From: Malurus cyaneus samueli
Taxonomy: Eukaryota > Chordata > Aves > Passeriformes > Maluridae
Direction of reading: 5' to 3'
NCBI GenBank assembly: GCA_009741485.1
Contig: CM019217.1
Location: forward strand, 46,493,814 to 46,557,813
DNA length: 64,000 bases
Position numbers and translations under genes: made by a program. The notes beneath the pieces are model-generated. The model saw nothing but the letters and a program-made list of their open reading frames with translations, ran no database searches and had not been told where the DNA came from. Position 1 is the stretch's first letter, and each line of letters starts with the position of its first letter. Below are positions 61,335 through 64,000 of the stretch, in pieces.

Positions 61335-64000
61335 AGTAGAGTATGATTTGATGAAGAAGATCAGAAAAGCTTATGCTAATGGACTTTAAACCTGCAAAAT
61401 AGTGGTCTCCTAAAGACCAGCAGTGTGGAAAAATGGACCTTTAAAAAAGATAAATGATCTTTTCTACACAGAGCTGGTGACAGTGGGCTATTTTCTAGCA
61501 CAGGTATCTGGAAGTCGTGGAGTTACCTCCATGAACTACTAAATATGTCAACAGACAAGCTCTCTGAGCACTCCCTGCTCCTGTGCTGGTCTTGGTTTTC
61601 TTTTATTTATTCCTTTGCTTGTATTCCACATTTCTCTGCTACATATTCCACCAGGTAATTGCAGACTTTTGGGTGCACTGAGATATCTGCAAGCAAATGC
61701 CCATCCACAAAGGGAAAAAATTCCTCTTGTCTTTTCCTCGAAATGATGGGAAATTGTTTTCCTGATGGATATTCCAAGCCTGACCTCTATAGGCATGAAA
61801 ATTATTAAAACTCACAATAGCAAGACCATTACTATGGAACATAAAAGCTATTGTTACATTCTTTGATCATTGTTCCTAGGCAAAAAGTGGAAAATATTGT
61901 GTCCATGTCTTTACAATTTCTGAATACTTTTGCAATGCAGAAGAGGGAAATATAGCAAAAACCTTTGTCACTTCATAAAAACATGATGGAGGATGAAAAT
62001 ATGAGTTCTTATTTGCACATCCATGTAAAGCAGAAATGCTTTTCTCCTTTTCAAATCTAACTATATCTTCAGTATGTAGTTGAGAAGTCTGTGAGAGGCC
62101 TTTGTGATATAGGCTACACAGAGTCTCTTGTATGAATTGGATTTTTAAGCCAAAGATAAGATGGTGCCTGAGCAAGAAAATTTGATTTATACTAGGAGAG
62201 GGATGAAATTAAGGTGAGAAAGGGCCGCTGGAGCACAACAGCTCATGGAGCAACCAGAAAACAAGGCTATATTCCCATTATATTTCCAAAAATCAAGGCA
62301 GTTTGCTGCAAGTGACTGCATGCTTTCAGGCAGAGAGAGTGCTTGCCCTGGTCATACAATTTGTGAAAAGTCGTGTACTTCTATTGCTATTTAATATTTC
62401 TAACAAGACACTGCCTTAAGGAAATGGGGGCTTCACTGTGCTGGACATTGCAAAAGCAGACAAAATACACAAACACCTTCCTGAAAGTTTTCAAATAATA
62501 ATAAAAAAATTCTTGCTTCAATACAAATTCTGTGCCAACTTACACAAGCCCTCCACTTTGCAGATAGAGGCTACAATAGAACTAGTCATCTTATGTTTAG
62601 AGGCTGAGATAATAATTAAAAAGCACATTAAGCAACTTTCTATATGGAATCACTAAAATAATCCAAATAAGCATGGCGGCAAAAGGGTGTGCTTGATGAT
62701 GGGCATACTTTTAGTGATTTTTTCACATCATGACTTCATAATGGAAAAAGCCAAGTTTAAGGAAGAGTACCAGTAAATGAGTCAACTCAGACCAATATTG
62801 GGATGAAAAACTGTTAAAATAGGGCAAAATGCCACAACTCATGTCAGTCTGGGGTCAGCCTCAGTCACCAGCACAGAAATAACCTCTGAAGTACATTCTG
62901 GTGCTTTAGGCCTCTCTCAATAAATCTCAGGAAAACAATTCAGGAGGGGAAGTTTTTTCCACTACACTGGACTTCTGATAAATGGATGTGACACAAACCT
63001 AAATTGCATAAATTAGTGTCTTTAAATGGCCCCTTCATGGTCTCTCAGTAGCAGGTAAAAATGGAGATTTATATTTCTCTTGCAATCAATTACACTTTAG
63101 AGCAAAACACCAAACTGTATCTGTCTGTGACAGCTGGTTACTGAAAGAAGCTGAATATACACTGTGAAGTGCAGATGAATCTTACCCCCACTACTCCCCA
63201 AAGTTAACAGGAACATAGGGAGACTGAACAAGCCCATAAATCAGATTCCATGTTTGAGGTAGTGTGTGCTGCTTTGATTTTCTACTGTGAACAAGAATAA
63301 ATCTGTTGTTTTGCCTCTTTTCAATATCTGCCTGTTTCAGCAGGTAGGAGGTGAACCCCATTTTAGCACCAAGATGCTCCAGTCAAAGCATTTCTGGGGC
63401 ATTTTTAGATGCTTTGGATATACAGCTGCTCATGAAGTGTGATAATCCCTAAAAAATGTCTGAAGTTACTCACTGCTGTTCTGAAATTTGATATAGCATA
63501 TACAGTTAAAAAGTATGGAAAAAAGGAAGTGAGCATTAGAGAATGAGAGGAATTTGACACATTCTGCCAAGTTTCCATGAAAAACATAATGATCAGATGC
63601 TAAATCTTGCAATGGCTGTTAACTGAAATGCTGTCAAGCAGCTATCCACTGCTTGTAGAACACAGATGAGACCAGTTTAGAACATTTTACATACGTCCAC
63701 TATAACCTATGAAGTAGGAATGTTTCCACATTTTCTCTTTATTACCATAAGCTTTTGGAGAGAGAACCTCAGCTTTACCTATGCTAATAAACACTTGACG
63801 GTCTGGAAAAACACTGCTTCTGGGAAATGGCCATTGAGGGAGTACCAGCAGGCAGGGTGAGATGGCATGTAAATATAGAAATGACAAGCATTAAACATCC
63901 ATTGTCCTACCTAAATAGTGGCTGCTGTTCTAATAAGAAACCATCTTCAGTCAGATAAATTTCATTCTTTTTACAAGACCTGCTGCCAAAGATACAATTA
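61335..64000. other. Unique non-coding DNA
   Basis: No gene is supportable. Frames at 61548-61842 (minus, two phases), 61876-62175 (minus), 62438-62656 (plus), 63405-63587 and 63687-63887 (minus) are 60-99 codons with no known domain. I see no recognisable repeat to the window end. Confidence 0.65.

Overview
This window looks like non-coding, single-copy DNA from a bird genome. The organism call rests on its repeats. There are three CR1 LINE fragments of avian type: one ends in the classic ATTCTATG-like 3' octamer, one belongs to a second family with a pentamer tail, and one is an old antisense copy. There is also a partial avian ERVL-type solo LTR. Alu, L1 and tRNA-SINE copies are absent, repeat density is low, base composition is AT-rich and CpG is scarce. 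All of this fits an avian (or at least archosaurian) gene desert or a very large intron. Species and chromosome cannot be read from the sequence.

I found no protein-coding gene, exon, tRNA, rRNA, CRISPR array or operon that I can defend. Every open frame is short (about 150 codons or fewer), shows no domain I recognise, and is no longer than chance predicts in 64 kb of AT-rich DNA. The longest, antisense at 15966-16427, lies over the LTR.

Layout. 1-9608: AT-rich unique sequence with three stretches that read like conserved regulatory DNA (1860-2350, 4861-5420, 7541-8560). 9609-9692: an ACACC pentanucleotide array. 11031-11270: another possible regulatory block with an octamer site. 15358-15476: a possible ancient SINE-like remnant, followed at 15862-16270 by the ERVL LTR fragment. 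20534-20861 and 25412-25455: small local duplications. 23633-23870: homopolymer tracts, including a 22-base almost pure G tract. 28497-28693: sense CR1, with a diverged 57-bp-period duplication just beyond it. 33786-33875: very old CR1-like remnant. 41241-41505: old amniote repeat with inverted symmetry. 45661-45780: antisense CR1. 45917-45936: assembly gap of 20 Ns. 49185-49276: second 56-bp-period duplication. 55210-55690: longest CR1 copy. 61286-61334: a strong hairpin.

The possible biological role is therefore regulatory or structural, not coding. I see no new gene system here. The most useful leads are the candidate conserved elements, the hairpin at 61.3 kb and the old palindromic repeat at 41.3 kb. 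Family assignments for repeats come from remembered consensus features, not from a database search.
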